DNA of 64,000 bases. It comes from Actinomycetota bacterium. GTDB taxonomy: Bacteria; Actinomycetota; Thermoleophilia; Gaiellales; Gaiellaceae. The notes under the pieces are model-generated. The model was given only the letters and a program-made list of their open reading frames with translations, searched no databases and was not told where the DNA came from. Shown one piece after another: positions 1 through 15,644 of the stretch. Within the stretch, counting starts at the first letter, position 1. Each line of letters opens with the position of its first letter. A program made the position numbers and the translations under genes. The stretch is from positions 71,276 to 135,275 of the forward strand of contig PLBK01000015.1 of NCBI GenBank assembly GCA_003134505.1, read 5' to 3'.

Positions 1-711
1 TACGAGCGCGGCATCGTCTTCCGCCTCGGCCGGCTGTTCCCCGAGCCGAAGGGGCCGGGCCTGTTCACGCGGATCCCGATCATCGACCAGGTGATCAAGG
101 TCGACTTGCGGACGATCACGCTGATGATCCCTCCGCAGGAGGTGATCACGAAGGACAACGTCCCCGTGCGCGTGAACGCGGTCGCCTACTTCCGGATCGT
201 CGACCCGAACGCGGCGATCACGCAGGTCGAGAACTTCATGGTCGCCACCTCCCAGATCGCGCAGACGACCCTGCGCTCGGTGCTCGGCCAGCACGTGCTC
301 GACGAGTTGCTGTCGGAGCGCGAGAAGATCAACACGATCCTGCAGGGGATCATCGACGAGTCCACGGCGCCCTGGGGGATCAAGGTCTCGATCGTCGAGG
401 TCAAGGACGTCGAGATCCCGACTGACATGCAGCGGGCCATGGCTCGCCAGGCCGAGGCCGAGCGTGAGCGGCGCGCGAAGATCATCAACGCCGAGGGCGA
501 GTTCCAGGCGGCCGAGCGGCTCAAGGACGCAGCACTCGTGATCGCCGACCATCCGATCGCGCTGCAGCTCCGCTACCTCCAGACGCTGCTCGAGATCGGC
601 ACCGACAACTCGACCACGATCGTCTTCCCCGCGCCGATCGAGCTGCTGCGCCCGTTCCTGAGCGGGCCTGGCTCGACCGGATCGCCGGCGGGCACACCGA
701 AGGACGGATGA
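1..711 (+). CDS. SPFH/band-7 (stomatin/prohibitin-like) protein, 5' truncated by window edge
   Basis: Frame open from base 1 ([40 protein letters not shown]...); SPFH-type sequence followed by [17 protein letters not shown]. Confidence 0.9.
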   Translation, partial: YERGIVFRLGRLFPEPKGPGLFTRIPIIDQVIKVDLRTITLMIPPQEVITKDNVPVRVNAVAYFRIVDPNAAITQVENFMVATSQIAQTTLRSVLGQHVLDELLSEREKINTILQGIIDESTAPWGIKVSIVEVKDVEIPTDMQRAMARQAEAERERRAKIINAEGEFQAAERLKDAALVIADHPIALQLRYLQTLLEIGTDNSTTIVFPAPIELLRPFLSGPGSTGSPAGTPKDG

Positions 712-1568
712 CGCCCGAAGTCGTTGCGGAGACCGAGCTCCGCAAAGATCCGCTCTCAGGCCGTCTCGTCGTCGTCGCCCCCGGGCGGTCGAAGCGGCCG
801 GGCGCGTTCCGCCGCTCCCCGCTCGAGGTGACGCCGGAGGAGCTCGAGTCGTGCCCGTTCTGCGCGGGGCGCGAGGAGCGGACGCCGCCCGAGACGCTGC
901 GGATCCCGATCGGCGCCGAGCGGTGGCAGGTGCGAGTCGTGCCGAACCTCTACCCCGCCTTCGAGGGCCAGGAGGTCGTCGTCCATACCCCACGCCACTG
1001 TCACTTCCTCGCCGAGCTGACGGGCGAGGAGATCGCCGCCGTCGCAGAAGCCTGGCAGGCGCGGGCGGCTGCCCGCGAGGGCTACCTGCACGCGTTCGTG
1101 AACGAGCGTTCCGAGGCCGGCGCGAGCCTCCCGCACACGCACTCGCAACTCGTCTGGTTCGACCGGCCGCCGCCCGAGGTCGAGCGCGAGCTCAGGCCCG
1201 GATACTGCCGTGTCTGCGACCCGCCAGGCGGGGCGGAACTCGTGATCGCCGAGCAGGGCGGCGTCGTCATGCGCGCCGCGTGGGCAGGACGCGTGCCGTA
1301 CGAGCTTCTCATCGCGCCGCTCGAGCACGAGAGCAACCCCTGGGAGAGCGACCTCCTCGAGCCGGCGCTCCGGCTCGCTGCAGAGGGTCTCCGCCGCCTG
1401 CACGGCATCGAGGGGCCGTGCCCGATGAACCTCTGGCTCCACGCCTCGGGCCACTGGCACGTCGAGGTCGTGCCCCGGCTGACGGTGCTGGCCGGCATCG
1501 AGCTCGGCGCCGGCTACTTCGTGAACCCGCTACCGCCCGAGGCGGCCGCGGAAGCATTGCGCACTTAG
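708..1568 (+). CDS. galT: Galactose-1-phosphate uridylyltransferase-like HIT-superfamily protein
   Basis: [32 protein letters not shown] motifs; ATGA overlap with upstream gene. Confidence 0.8.
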   Translation: MTPEVVAETELRKDPLSGRLVVVAPGRSKRPGAFRRSPLEVTPEELESCPFCAGREERTPPETLRIPIGAERWQVRVVPNLYPAFEGQEVVVHTPRHCHFLAELTGEEIAAVAEAWQARAAAREGYLHAFVNERSEAGASLPHTHSQLVWFDRPPPEVERELRPGYCRVCDPPGGAELVIAEQGGVVMRAAWAGRVPYELLIAPLEHESNPWESDLLEPALRLAAEGLRRLHGIEGPCPMNLWLHASGHWHVEVVPRLTVLAGIELGAGYFVNPLPPEAAAEALRT

Positions 1569-1602
1569 GCCAGCATTGCGCAGTTAAGCCAGCAGGGCGC
1601 AG

Positions 1603-6571
<4,969 letters not shown>

Positions 6572-6584
6572 TGATTGAAGTGTA

Positions 6585-7046
6585 TCAGAACGAGCGGCCG
6601 TCAGGGGTCCGTGCGAGGCCCAACGCAGCGGCTCGCGCGACCCGTTCACGGAGCTCCTCGTCGTCGATCGCGGCGGCGAGCGAGGCCGCGGCGGCGAGAG
6701 CCTCCGGGGACGGCACCGGGGTCTCGCGGCGCGTCGCTCCACCGGCAGCAGGCGGAGCCTCGGGCAGGTGGCCCTGGACGAATCGGAGCGTCTTCGGTGC
6801 CTGCTCTCCCAGCTCGGCGGCGAGCCGCTCGACGATCCGCGGCGCGAGCTGACCCAGCTCGAAGGCCCACACCGACGAGCTCGTGTGGACGTGGAGCGTG
6901 CCGTCGCGGGCCACCCGGGCGGGCCACGCGTTTCGGGCCACCTCCTCGCCGACCGCTCCGGGCCAGGCGGACACGATCCGGGGCATCGAGCCCTGGCCGT
7001 CGAAGCGGCCGAGCTGCCGCTCGACGAGGTGCTGGATCCGGTCCAT
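6585..7046 (-). CDS. DUF721/DciA-like protein
   Basis: W.GAVGEEVARNAWPARVARDGTLHVHTSSSVWAFELGQLAPRIVERLAAELG; position recF-X-gyrB typical of DUF721. Confidence 0.8.
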   Translation of the reverse strand: MDRIQHLVERQLGRFDGQGSMPRIVSAWPGAVGEEVARNAWPARVARDGTLHVHTSSSVWAFELGQLAPRIVERLAAELGEQAPKTLRFVQGHLPEAPPAAGGATRRETPVPSPEALAAAASLAAAIDDEELRERVARAAALGLARTPDGRSF

Positions 7047-7059
7047 CAGGCCGGCTCCG

Positions 7060-8046
7060 TCACGCCGCCCAGGCCCTTCCCGGCGTGACCTCGATCACCT
7101 GCGCAGGATCGGCCGGCAGCGCCTGCCGCGAAGTCGACGTGATCACCGTCTGGCCGCGTCCGGCGACGCGGGCGGCGAGGATCTCCCTCCGCCCGGGGTC
7201 GAGCTCCGAAAGCACGTCGTCGAGCAGGAGCAACGGCGGGGACGGCCGGCTCTCGGCGATCAGGTCGGACTCGGCGAGCAGGAGCGACAGGACCGCGAGC
7301 CGTTGCTCGCCCTGCGAGCCGAAGCTCCGCACGTCGCGCGACCCCGAAACGATCGCGATCTCGTCGAGATGCGGGCCGAGGCCGGTCGAACCCCGGTCGA
7401 GGTCGCGGTCGAGCCGCGCCTCGAGCGCGGAGGTCGAGAGGGGCTCGCCGCGATAGTCGAGGGAAACGTCCTCAAGGCCCAGCTCACCCGCCCGTTCGGC
7501 GAAGCCCGGCCCGAGCAGGTCGAGCACGCGCCGCCGCGACACGACCAGCTCCGTCCCGAGCTCGACGACCTGCTCGCTCCACGGAGTCACCGCGTCCCGT
7601 GTCGAGAGGCCGAGCCCGACCCTGCGCAGCGCCGCGTTCCGCTGGCCGAGCGCCTCGCCGTAGGCCGCGGGCACGCCGGCCTGCGCGGGCAGCAGGCGCC
7701 CGAGCGCGCGGTCGAAGTACGCACGCCGCACCGCCGGACCACCCTTGACGACGGCGAGCCTGTCCGGCGTGAAGACGAGCGTCGCCAGCTCGCTCCGCAG
7801 CCGCTCCGGCCGCTCGACGCGGGCACCGTTCATCCGCGCCTCCTTGCCGCCGCTGCGCTGGAGGACGACCTCCGTCTCGACTGCCACCGCGCCTCTCATG
7901 CCGTGCATGACGACACGGGCGGCCTCGGCACCGAAGCGGATGAGCTGGGCGTCGGCCCGGGTTCGCGGCGAGAAGCCCTGCGTCCCGACGTGGAGCGACT
8001 CGAGCAGGTTCGTCTTGCCCGCGCCGTTCGGGCCGACGACGAGCAC
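7060..8046 (-). CDS. recF: DNA replication/repair protein RecF (true start likely ~60-80 bp upstream)
   Basis: VGPNGAGKTNLLE Walker A, LLLLDDVLSELDPGRR; upstream in-frame residues LVVDSLTLRDFRSYTALDLDL look like the RecF N-terminus. Confidence 0.92.
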   Translation of the reverse strand: MLVVGPNGAGKTNLLESLHVGTQGFSPRTRADAQLIRFGAEAARVVMHGMRGAVAVETEVVLQRSGGKEARMNGARVERPERLRSELATLVFTPDRLAVVKGGPAVRRAYFDRALGRLLPAQAGVPAAYGEALGQRNAALRRVGLGLSTRDAVTPWSEQVVELGTELVVSRRRVLDLLGPGFAERAGELGLEDVSLDYRGEPLSTSALEARLDRDLDRGSTGLGPHLDEIAIVSGSRDVRSFGSQGEQRLAVLSLLLAESDLIAESRPSPPLLLLDDVLSELDPGRREILAARVAGRGQTVITSTSRQALPADPAQVIEVTPGRAWAA

Positions 8047-8143
8047 GATGCCGGATGCGAGGTCGAGATCGAGCGCCGTGTACGACCGGAAGTCGCGAAG
8101 CGTGAGCGAATCGACGACCAGGCTATAGCGCCCAGCGACCGGC

Positions 8144-9241
8144 TCAGCCTGCCAGCCGGATCGGCATGATCAGGTACCAGAAGTCGCCGCTCGTCTCGGC
8201 GATCACGGCCGGCCGCAGCGCGTTGATCAGCTTCAGGGTCAGCTCGTCCTCGACGACCGACTCGATGCCGTCGCGCAGCCAGACGGGGTTGAAGCCGATC
8301 TCGAGAGGCTCGCCGCTGAACCCGATCGGCATCTGCTCGCGCGCCTCGCCGATGTCCTGCGTCTGGGCCGACACGGTCAGCTCGCCCTCGGCGAACCGCA
8401 GCCGCAGCGGCGTCGAGCGCTGCGCCATCACGGCCGCGCGGCGGATCACGTCGAGGAACTCATCGCGCGGCAGCTTCACCTCGTGCTCGAACGCCTCCGG
8501 CAGCAGCTGGCGGTAGTTCGGGAACTGCCCGTCGATCCGGCGCGTGGTCAGCCACGTGTCGCCGACTCCGAAGATCACGTGGTTGTCCAGCGTGCCGAGC
8601 TGGATCTCACCGGCACCGGCTGCGATGCGGCGGAGCTCGTCGAGCGCCCGGGCCGGCACGATCGCGTCCAGGTCGGGCGGAGAGCCCCCGACGGAGGTTT
8701 CCTTCACCGCCATCCGGTAGGAGTCCGTCGCAGCCATCACCAGGCTCGACCCCTCGAACCGCACCAGGATGCCGGTCAGCACTGGGCGCGACTCGTCGCG
8801 GCTCGCAGCTCGGCTCACCCGCGAGATCGTGTCGAGCAGCGGCTCCGCCTCAAGTGTCGACAGCGCCGAGGTCGCCGGGTCGGGCAGACGGGGGAAGTCC
8901 TCGACCGCGTACGTGCGCAGGCGCGACTCCGACGAGCCGCTCGTCACGTAGACGGTGCTCTCCTCGACACGGTGCTCGAGCACGACCTGCTCCTCCGGGA
9001 GCAGCCGCACGATCTCCGTCAGCAACCGCCCCGGAACGACGGCCGAGCCCTCGCCTTCCACGTTCCCGTCGAGCTTGGCCCGCAGCGAGAGCTCCATGTC
9101 CGTGGCCGCGAGCTCGAGGTGGCCGTCCTGCACCTGCAGCAGCACTCCCGCCAGGATCTGAACCGTTCCGCGTGTCGACAGGCCGCGCGACACGACACCG
9201 AGGCGCGCAGCCAGATCATCTCGCGAGCAAGTGATTTTCAT
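8144..9241 (-). CDS. dnaN: DNA polymerase III beta sliding clamp
   Basis: MKITCSRDDLAARLGVVSRGLSTRGTVQILAGVLLQV...; C-terminal IMPIRLAG; ATG at 9241 preferred over ORF start at 9271. Confidence 0.95.
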   Translation of the reverse strand: MKITCSRDDLAARLGVVSRGLSTRGTVQILAGVLLQVQDGHLELAATDMELSLRAKLDGNVEGEGSAVVPGRLLTEIVRLLPEEQVVLEHRVEESTVYVTSGSSESRLRTYAVEDFPRLPDPATSALSTLEAEPLLDTISRVSRAASRDESRPVLTGILVRFEGSSLVMAATDSYRMAVKETSVGGSPPDLDAIVPARALDELRRIAAGAGEIQLGTLDNHVIFGVGDTWLTTRRIDGQFPNYRQLLPEAFEHEVKLPRDEFLDVIRRAAVMAQRSTPLRLRFAEGELTVSAQTQDIGEAREQMPIGFSGEPLEIGFNPVWLRDGIESVVEDELTLKLINALRPAVIAETSGDFWYLIMPIRLAG

Positions 9242-9270
9242 CCCCGTCCCCACTACTAGTTCTGTTGTCA

Positions 9271-9313
9271 TTCTTCTTTAAAAGATCGTAGTAGTCATAG
9301 GTAGTGTGGATGA
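9271..9313. promoter_or_regulatory. Candidate origin unwinding element (DnaA box, TAG/CTA trios, AT-rich tract) between dnaA and dnaN
   Basis: Minus strand reads TCATCCACA-CTACCTATGACTACTACGATC-TTTTAAAGAAGAAT; box at 9305-9313 is 1 mismatch from TTATCCACA. Confidence 0.5.
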
Positions 9314-9428
9314 TGGGGATGACGCCCCGAAGCCATGACCCCGTGCGGCTTCGCGGCTGGGGACGCGGCTGGGGACGGATTGGCTGTTTCGCACAGGGGT
9401 TTCGCGGTCGGGTCCGAGATCGCCGAGA

Positions 9429-10757
9429 TCAGTGGAGTTGTCGGATCCTGGCGGTCAGTTCTTGCACAAGGCTGTACACAGACGGGTCCTCGCGGATCAG
9501 CCGCGCAATCTTGGACGTCGCGTGGATCACGGTGGTGTGGTCGCGGCCGCCGAACTCCTTGCCGATCTTCGGTAGCGAGGAGTCGGTCAGCTCGCGCGAC
9601 AGGTACATCGCGACCTGCCTCGGGTAGACGATGTTCTGCGAGCGCTTGTCCCCGCAGAGCTCGGTGAGCGAGAGCCCGAAGCGGTCGGCGACGGACTCCT
9701 GGATCGTCTTGATCGAGACCTGCTGGGCGCCACCCTGGGGGAAGACGTCCTTGAGGACGTCCTGGGCGAGCTCGACGGTCATCGCGCGGCCGGTCAGCGA
9801 GGAGAACGCGACCACGCGGGTGAGCGCGCCTTCGAGCTCGCGGATGTTGGTCGACACGCGGCCGGCGATGAAGGTGAGCACCTGCGGGTCGGGCACGTGG
9901 ATGCCGTCGGTCTTGACCTTCTTGCGCAGGATCGCGATCCGGGTCTCGAGGTCGGGCGGCTGGATGTCCGTGATCAGGCCCCACTCGAACCGCGACCGCA
10001 GCCTCGCCTCCAGCGTCGCGATCTCGCGCGGCGGTCGGTCCGAGGACATCACGATCTGGCTCCCAGCCTCGTAGAGCGAGTTGAAGGTGTGGAAGAACTC
10101 CTCCTGGATCCGCTCCTTGTGCTCGAAGAACTGCACGTCGTCGATCAGCAGCACGTCGTAGTTGCGGTAGCGCTGCTTGAAGCCCTCGATGCGCTTGTCG
10201 CGGAGCGAGTTGATGAAGTCGTTCATGAACGTCTCGCTCGTGATGTAGCGCACGGTCAGTGGGCTCGTGTGCTCGAGGACGTAGTGCGCGATCGCCTGCA
10301 GGAGGTGCGTCTTGCCGAGGCCGGTGCCGCCGTAGATGAACAGCGGGTTGTAGGCCTGTGCCGGCGCCTCCGCGACGGCGAGCGCCGCAGCGTGCGCGAA
10401 CCGGTTCGACGAGCCGATCACGAACAGGTCGAACGTGTACTTCGGGTTCAACCCGGGCAGCGTCTCGCGCGCGTGTGCCTCGTCGGGCGCCGCGACCGCT
10501 GCGCGCGAGAGCGACTCGTCGACCCGGAAGCGCACCGTCGTCTCCGACGAGCTGGCATCGCTGACAGCCGCTCTGACGAGACTCCCGAAATGGGTCTCGA
10601 TCCACTCCCGCGTGAAGTTGTTCGGAACGGCGACGAGCAGCTCGCCGTTCGAGATCGTCACCGGCCGGGCCTCGCCGAACCAGGTTCGGTAGGCAGAATC
10701 GTTCAACGCGCCCTTGAGCCGGCCGGCTACCTCGGACCAGAGCGCATCTGCAGTCAC
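9429..10757 (-). CDS. dnaA: Chromosomal replication initiator DnaA
   Basis: [52 protein letters not shown] start at 10757 ([18 protein letters not shown]) preferred. Confidence 0.97.
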   Translation of the reverse strand: MTADALWSEVAGRLKGALNDSAYRTWFGEARPVTISNGELLVAVPNNFTREWIETHFGSLVRAAVSDASSSETTVRFRVDESLSRAAVAAPDEAHARETLPGLNPKYTFDLFVIGSSNRFAHAAALAVAEAPAQAYNPLFIYGGTGLGKTHLLQAIAHYVLEHTSPLTVRYITSETFMNDFINSLRDKRIEGFKQRYRNYDVLLIDDVQFFEHKERIQEEFFHTFNSLYEAGSQIVMSSDRPPREIATLEARLRSRFEWGLITDIQPPDLETRIAILRKKVKTDGIHVPDPQVLTFIAGRVSTNIRELEGALTRVVAFSSLTGRAMTVELAQDVLKDVFPQGGAQQVSIKTIQESVADRFGLSLTELCGDKRSQNIVYPRQVAMYLSRELTDSSLPKIGKEFGGRDHTTVIHATSKIARLIREDPSVYSLVQELTARIRQLH

Positions 10758-10904
10758 CCCAAGAGCTTGCTCCACCCTTCTGTCCCCGCCTTCCTTACGC
10801 CTCGAAAGTGGGCGCGAGCATACCAATGTGCCTGCGGAGCGACAACGGCTCCGGAACGCCTCTTTCTCCCGACCGGTTTCAGACGTTTTGCAGGGGTTTC
10901 ACGC

Positions 10905-11024
10905 GCGTCCACACGGTTCTCCACAGGTGTGGAAAGTGTCGGATTTTCGGCGTTGACAACACCGCGCTCCGGCTCCGCGAGCCAAGTTCCCTCCGGCGCT
11001 TGATCCGCGGCGGGCTGTGGACAA
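10905..11024. promoter_or_regulatory. DnaA-box cluster between dnaA and rpmH (candidate oriC component)
   Basis: TTCTCCACA 10917-10925, GTGTGGAAA 10927-10935 (head-to-head), TGTGGACAA 11016-11024 (= TTGTCCACA on minus), GCGTCCACA 10905-10913. Confidence 0.6.
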
Positions 11025-11087
11025 CTGCGAACCCGAATCGGCTCGTCTATACTTGCGAAACGGGCGCTCGGAGCGCCTCTTTCTACG

Positions 11088-11222
11088 ATGAAGAGGACCT
11101 ATCAGCCAAACGTGCGGAGACGGAAGCGCAAGCACGGCTTCCGCGCACGCATGGCCACTCGGGCAGGCAGGGCGATTCTGAAGCGTCGCCGGGCGAAGGG
11201 CCGCAAGCGACTCTCCGCCTGA
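11088..11222 (+). CDS. rpmH: 50S ribosomal protein L34 (not in the supplied ORF track)
   Basis: Translates [44 protein letters not shown]. Confidence 0.97.
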   Translation: MKRTYQPNVRRRKRKHGFRARMATRAGRAILKRRRAKGRKRLSA

Positions 11223-11307
11223 TCCGTTCCTGCCGGCTCAAACTGAAGTCACGCACGCCACGCTCTCCCCGCCCGCGCTCCGCCCGTTCGCGACTACTCT
11301 GCCGCGT

Positions 11308-11655
11308 ATGCATCGCCGCTACCGGCTGACGCGTTCGCACGACTTCGACGCCGTCTACCGGCGGGGTCGCTCGGTTTCGACCCGCTTCCTCGTCCTCTAC
11401 TGGTTCCCGCGCGAGGACGAGAGCGAGGAGCCGCGGCTCGGCCTGGCCGTGCCGAAGCGCGTCGGCTCGGCCGCCGACCGCAACCGCGCCAAGCGCCGTC
11501 TCCGCGAGCTGTGGCGGGCGCGGCTCGAGTCGATCCCGACCGGCTGCGACTACGTGCTCGTCGTGAGGCCGGGCTTCGTCGAGGCGGCGGAGAGCCGCGA
11601 TGCCGACTGGCTCGGCGAGCGCCTCGACGAGGTGCTCGGAAAGGCGAGCGCGTGA
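11308..11655 (+). CDS. rnpA: Ribonuclease P protein component
   Basis: [17 protein letters not shown]..., NRAKRRLRE. Confidence 0.95.
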   Translation: MHRRYRLTRSHDFDAVYRRGRSVSTRFLVLYWFPREDESEEPRLGLAVPKRVGSAADRNRAKRRLRELWRARLESIPTGCDYVLVVRPGFVEAAESRDADWLGERLDEVLGKASA

Positions 11656-11855
11656 AGCACGTATCGTTCTTCCTGCGCGCGTTCTTCCCGTCTCCCGGCG
11701 TCGCGGGAGCGCCGACATGCAAGTACCACCCGAGCTGCTCGCAGTACGCGTCCGAGGCTCTCCGCCGGCACGGCTTCGTCAAGGGCTCGGCGAAGACGGC
11801 CTGGCGGCTCCTGCGCTGCAACCCCTGGAGTCTCGGGGGAGTGGATCACCCGTGA
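11652..11855 (+). CDS. yidD: Membrane protein insertion efficiency factor YidD
   Basis: [48 protein letters not shown] start overlapping rnpA stop. Confidence 0.95.
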   Translation: MKHVSFFLRAFFPSPGVAGAPTCKYHPSCSQYASEALRRHGFVKGSAKTAWRLLRCNPWSLGGVDHP

Positions 11856-12673
11856 TCCTCGGCATCGCCGTCCTCGACCAGCTGGAGACCGTCCTCCGTC
11901 ACGTGCTCAAGTGGCTCGGGCCGCACGGCGCGATCGGGCTGCCGTGGGCCTGGGCGATCGTGGCCCTGACGGTGAGCGTCCGCATCCTGATCGTCCCGCT
12001 CGCCGTCAAGCAGATCCACTCGATGCAGGCCCTGCAGCGCTTCGCTCCGCAGATGAAGGAGATCCAGCAGAAGTACAAGGCGGACAAGCAGAAGCAGAAC
12101 GAAGAGCTGATGAAGTTCTACAAGGAGCACAAGATCAACCCGGCTGCCTCGTGCCTGCCGCTGGTCGCCCAGCTCCCGGTCTTCTTCTCGCTCTACTTCG
12201 TGCTGAAGCATCAGAGCACGTTCGTCCTCAAGGGCGACAACCTGAACTGGCTCGGCCTGATCAACATCACGCAGCACGCGACGGTCGGGTGGGGCCCGCT
12301 GCTGATCGTGATCTACGTCGCCAGCCAGCTCTCCTCGTCGTACTTCATGTCGACCACGGTGGACAAGAACCAGCGCGTCCTGCTGATGGTGCTGCCGGTC
12401 CTGTTCGTCCCGTTCATCATCCGCTTCCCGACCGGCCTCGTCCTCTACTGGGTGACCACCAACCTGTGGACGGTGGGCCAGGGCCTGATCACCCGCCGCC
12501 TGCTCCCCAAGCCGGCCGTGCCGGTGAAACGCACCTCTCGAACGCCTGCGCGTGAGGCACCTGCGCAGGAGGACTCCGGGGACGGGACGAAGGTCGCAAG
12601 CTTGCAGGCAAAGCCGGCCGCGCCTGCTGCCCCGCGCCGGGTGAAACGCAAGAAGAAGAGGACGCGGCGGTGA
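11852..12673 (+). CDS. yidC: Membrane protein insertase YidC
   Basis: [41 protein letters not shown]...; GTG start overlapping yidD. Confidence 0.95.
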   Translation: MILGIAVLDQLETVLRHVLKWLGPHGAIGLPWAWAIVALTVSVRILIVPLAVKQIHSMQALQRFAPQMKEIQQKYKADKQKQNEELMKFYKEHKINPAASCLPLVAQLPVFFSLYFVLKHQSTFVLKGDNLNWLGLINITQHATVGWGPLLIVIYVASQLSSSYFMSTTVDKNQRVLLMVLPVLFVPFIIRFPTGLVLYWVTTNLWTVGQGLITRRLLPKPAVPVKRTSRTPAREAPAQEDSGDGTKVASLQAKPAAPAAPRRVKRKKKRTRR

Positions 12674-13389
12674 GCGACGAGGCCCCGCTCGTGGTCGAGG
12701 CCGAGGGCGAGACCGTCGGCGAGGCCAAGTGGGTGGGCCTGCGCGAGCTCGAGCGGCGCTACCCGGGCCTCGACCGCGAATCGGTCACCTTCGAGGTGAT
12801 CTCGGCCGGAGAGCGCGGGTTGCTCGGCGTCGGCACCTCGCCCGCGCGGGTTCTCGCGCGCTTCGATCCGGCCACTGCTCCGCCTGCACCGGCGGCGCAG
12901 CCGGCCACGCCCCGCCCGAGGATGGACGAGAGCGACCGTGCCGCCCTCGTCCGCGAGATGCTGGAAGAGATCGCCCGGGCGCTGGGCGCCGACTGCGCCA
13001 TCGACGTCGAGGAGGCGGGCGAGAGCATCGCGGCGACGCTCGACGGCCCCGACGTGGCGGTGATGATCGGAAAGCGGGGCAAGACGATCGACTCGATCCA
13101 GTACCTGATCGGCGCGGCGATGGCGTCCGCAGGGGGCGAAGCTCCGGGCCAGGTGACCGTCGATGCGGCCGGCTATCGTGACCGCCGCGAAGCGCGGCTC
13201 TCGGACCTTGCGGCGAGGTCGGCCGAGCAGACGCTGAGGACGGGACGCGCGATCAGCCTCGAGCCGATGACGTCGGTGGAGCGGAAGATCGTGCACATGC
13301 ACCTGAAGGACGCTCCCGGCATCGAGACGCACAGCGAAGGTGACGAGCCGAACCGCTACGTCGTTGTCTCGCCGGCCGGCACTGACTGA
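12670..13389 (+). CDS. jag: Jag/KhpB RNA-binding protein (Jag-N, KH, R3H)
   Basis: RYPGLDRESVTFEVISAGERGLLGVG; MIGKRGKTIDSIQYL; R3H-like C-terminus. Confidence 0.92.
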   Translation: MSDEAPLVVEAEGETVGEAKWVGLRELERRYPGLDRESVTFEVISAGERGLLGVGTSPARVLARFDPATAPPAPAAQPATPRPRMDESDRAALVREMLEEIARALGADCAIDVEEAGESIAATLDGPDVAVMIGKRGKTIDSIQYLIGAAMASAGGEAPGQVTVDAAGYRDRREARLSDLAARSAEQTLRTGRAISLEPMTSVERKIVHMHLKDAPGIETHSEGDEPNRYVVVSPAGTD

Positions 13390-13951
13390 CTGGCTCCGCG
13401 CCGTCGTCGAGACGCCGGGGCTGACCGCGCTCCGCGACCCCGCGGAAGCCCGGCGGGTGCTCGTGGACGATTCGCTGCGCGTTCTGCCCGTGCTCGCGCG
13501 CTTCGGCGATCCGATCGTCGACGTCGGCTCGGGCGGAGGCGCGCCGGGGATCCCGCTCGCGCTCGAGCTCCCGCACCGTGAGTTCGTCCTGCTCGAGTCG
13601 CAGCGGCGCAAGTGCCTCTTCCTCGAGCGCTGGGCGCCGCCGAATGCTCGCGTCGTGTGCGGCCGGGCCGAGGAGCAAGAGACGGACTGGGCCGGGGTGG
13701 CTCTCGCGAAGGCGCTCGCCCGGCCGCCGGTCGCGGTCGAGTGGTGCCTGCCGCTCGTGCGCCCCGGAGGGGCGGCGGTGCTGTTCGTCGGGCCGGCGGT
13801 GGACGTCGGAGCCGTGGCCCGCGCGGCCGCGCAGCTGGGCGGCGGCGAGCCGGAGGATCACGGCGGCCTGCTCGTCGTCCCGAAGCTCGGCCCGACTCCG
13901 CCGGGCTTCCCGCGCCGTCCGGGCATCGCCCGGAAGCGCCCGCTCGCCTGA
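13340..13951 (+). CDS. rsmG: 16S rRNA (guanine-N7)-methyltransferase RsmG (start uncertain)
   Basis: PIVDVGSGGGAPGIPLALELPHREFVLLESQRRKCLFL; conserved position between jag and parA. Confidence 0.88.
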   Translation: MTSRTATSLSRRPALTDWLRAVVETPGLTALRDPAEARRVLVDDSLRVLPVLARFGDPIVDVGSGGGAPGIPLALELPHREFVLLESQRRKCLFLERWAPPNARVVCGRAEEQETDWAGVALAKALARPPVAVEWCLPLVRPGGAAVLFVGPAVDVGAVARAAAQLGGGEPEDHGGLLVVPKLGPTPPGFPRRPGIARKRPLA

Positions 13952-13997
13952 TCCAGGAGAGGAGCCGGGCGTCCGACCCCGAAGAAAGAATGTTCGA

Positions 13998-14753
13998 GTG
14001 ACCACCCGGATCTACGCCGTCGCCAACCAGAAGGGCGGGGTCGGCAAGACGACCACGGCCGTCAATCTGGCGGCCTGCCTCGCCGAGGCCGGCGAGAGTG
14101 CGCTCGTCATCGATCTCGATCCGCAGGCGAACGCGACCTCGGGGCTCGGCGAGCGCGCGAACGGCGTCTCGAGCTACGACCTGCTCGACGGCGTACCGCT
14201 CCGCGAACTGGCGAAGCCGACCCGGTTCCCGAACCTCCATCTCGTCCCGTCGAAGCCCGATCTGGCGGGTGCGGTGGTCGAGCTTTCGCGCCGAGACGAC
14301 GGCGAGAGCTTCCTCGCGCGCTCGCTGGCCGACGCCGACGAGCGGTATGCGTTCATCTTCCTCGACTGCCCGCCCTCGCTCGGGCCGCTGACCGTGAACG
14401 CGCTGGCCGCGGCCGACCGCGTGCTCGTGCCGGTGCAGGCCGAGTACTACGCGCTCGAGGGCCTGACGCAGCTCCTGCGCTCGGTCGAGCTCGTGCGCCA
14501 GCGGCTCAACCCGCGCCTGGCGCTCGCCGGCGTGCTGCTGACGATGGTCGACCGCCGGACGCGGCTCGCCGCGCAGGTGGAGGAAGAGGTGCGTCGGCAT
14601 CTCGGCGAGCTCGTCTTCGAGACGACCGTGCCCCGGTCAGTGCGGCTCGCGGAGGCGCCGAGCCACGGGCTGCCGGCGATCGCGTACGACCGGGCGTCGG
14701 CGGGCGCGCAGGCGTACTGGAAGGTGGCGATGGAGCTTGTCGAGCGCGCCTGA
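13998..14753 (+). CDS. parA: Chromosome partitioning ATPase ParA/Soj
   Basis: VTTRIYAVANQKGGVGKTTTAVNLAACLAEAGE (deviant Walker A); GTG start. Confidence 0.96.
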   Translation: MTTRIYAVANQKGGVGKTTTAVNLAACLAEAGESALVIDLDPQANATSGLGERANGVSSYDLLDGVPLRELAKPTRFPNLHLVPSKPDLAGAVVELSRRDDGESFLARSLADADERYAFIFLDCPPSLGPLTVNALAAADRVLVPVQAEYYALEGLTQLLRSVELVRQRLNPRLALAGVLLTMVDRRTRLAAQVEEEVRRHLGELVFETTVPRSVRLAEAPSHGLPAIAYDRASAGAQAYWKVAMELVERA

Positions 14754-15597
14754 GCCATCCGGGAGCGGCCGCCGCGGGCTCGGTCGAGGCCTCGAGGTGC
14801 TGCTCGGCGGTGCCGCGCAGGTCGACCTGGCGCAGCTCCCGGTCGACGCGATCCACCCCAATCCGCGCCAGCCGCGGCGCCGCTTCGACCACGAGGCGAC
14901 CTCGGGCCTGGCCGAGTCGATCCGCTCGCAGGGCGTTGTCCAGCCCGTGCTCGTCCGGCCCCGCGCCGCCGGCGGCTGGGAGCTGATCGCCGGCGAGCGA
15001 CGCTGGCGAGCTGCGCGGGAGGCGGGTGTCGCGACGGTGCCGGCGGTGGTGCGCCAGGCGGACGACCGCGACTCGCTCCTGCTCGCGCTGGTCGAGAACG
15101 TCGCTCGCGAGCAGCTGTCGCCGGTCGAGGAGGCCCGCGCCTACGCGGCGCTCATCGACGAGTTCGCACTGTCGCTCGGAGACGTGGCCGAGCGCGTCGG
15201 GCGGTCGAAGCCGTCCGTGTCGAACCGCTTGCGCCTGCTCGAGCTGCCCGACGACGTGCTGGGCATGGTCGAGCGCGGCGAGCTGACGGAAGGTCACGCG
15301 CGCGCGGTGCTCGCCGTGCCCGACCAGGAAGGGCGCCGCCGGCTCGCCCGGCAGATCGTCCGCCGCGGCCTGTCGGTGCGCGCCGCCGAGCGCGCAGCCC
15401 GCTGGGCCGGAGCGAAGCAGAAGCCCCGCGCGAAGGCAGCTCCGGTCGATCCGGCGCTCGCTGCGCGTGTCCGCGAGGCGTTCCGCAGGCTGACCGGCCA
15501 CGAGCCTCGCGTCACGGGCTCCCGCATCGAGATCGAGTTCGCCGACGAGCACGAGCTCCACGAGCTCGTCGAGGCCCTCGAGGCCGCGGCCGGCTAA
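14737..15597 (+). CDS. parB: Chromosome partitioning protein ParB
   Basis: RGLGRGLEVLLGG..., IHPNPRQPRRRFD, GERRWRAAREAG, NVAREQLSPVEEARAY. Confidence 0.96.
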   Translation: MSSAPEPSGSGRRGLGRGLEVLLGGAAQVDLAQLPVDAIHPNPRQPRRRFDHEATSGLAESIRSQGVVQPVLVRPRAAGGWELIAGERRWRAAREAGVATVPAVVRQADDRDSLLLALVENVAREQLSPVEEARAYAALIDEFALSLGDVAERVGRSKPSVSNRLRLLELPDDVLGMVERGELTEGHARAVLAVPDQEGRRRLARQIVRRGLSVRAAERAARWAGAKQKPRAKAAPVDPALAARVREAFRRLTGHEPRVTGSRIEIEFADEHELHELVEALEAAAG

Positions 15598-15644
15598 GCG
15601 CCGCTGCGGAGCCGCCGGGCGGCGGCCCCGCGAGCGGCATGAGG

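Noticed and set aside
13340-13389. Overlap of jag and rsmG as a novel overlapping gene
   Set aside because: Most likely due to an uncertain rsmG start codon; a downstream start near 13364-13386 would remove most of the overlap.
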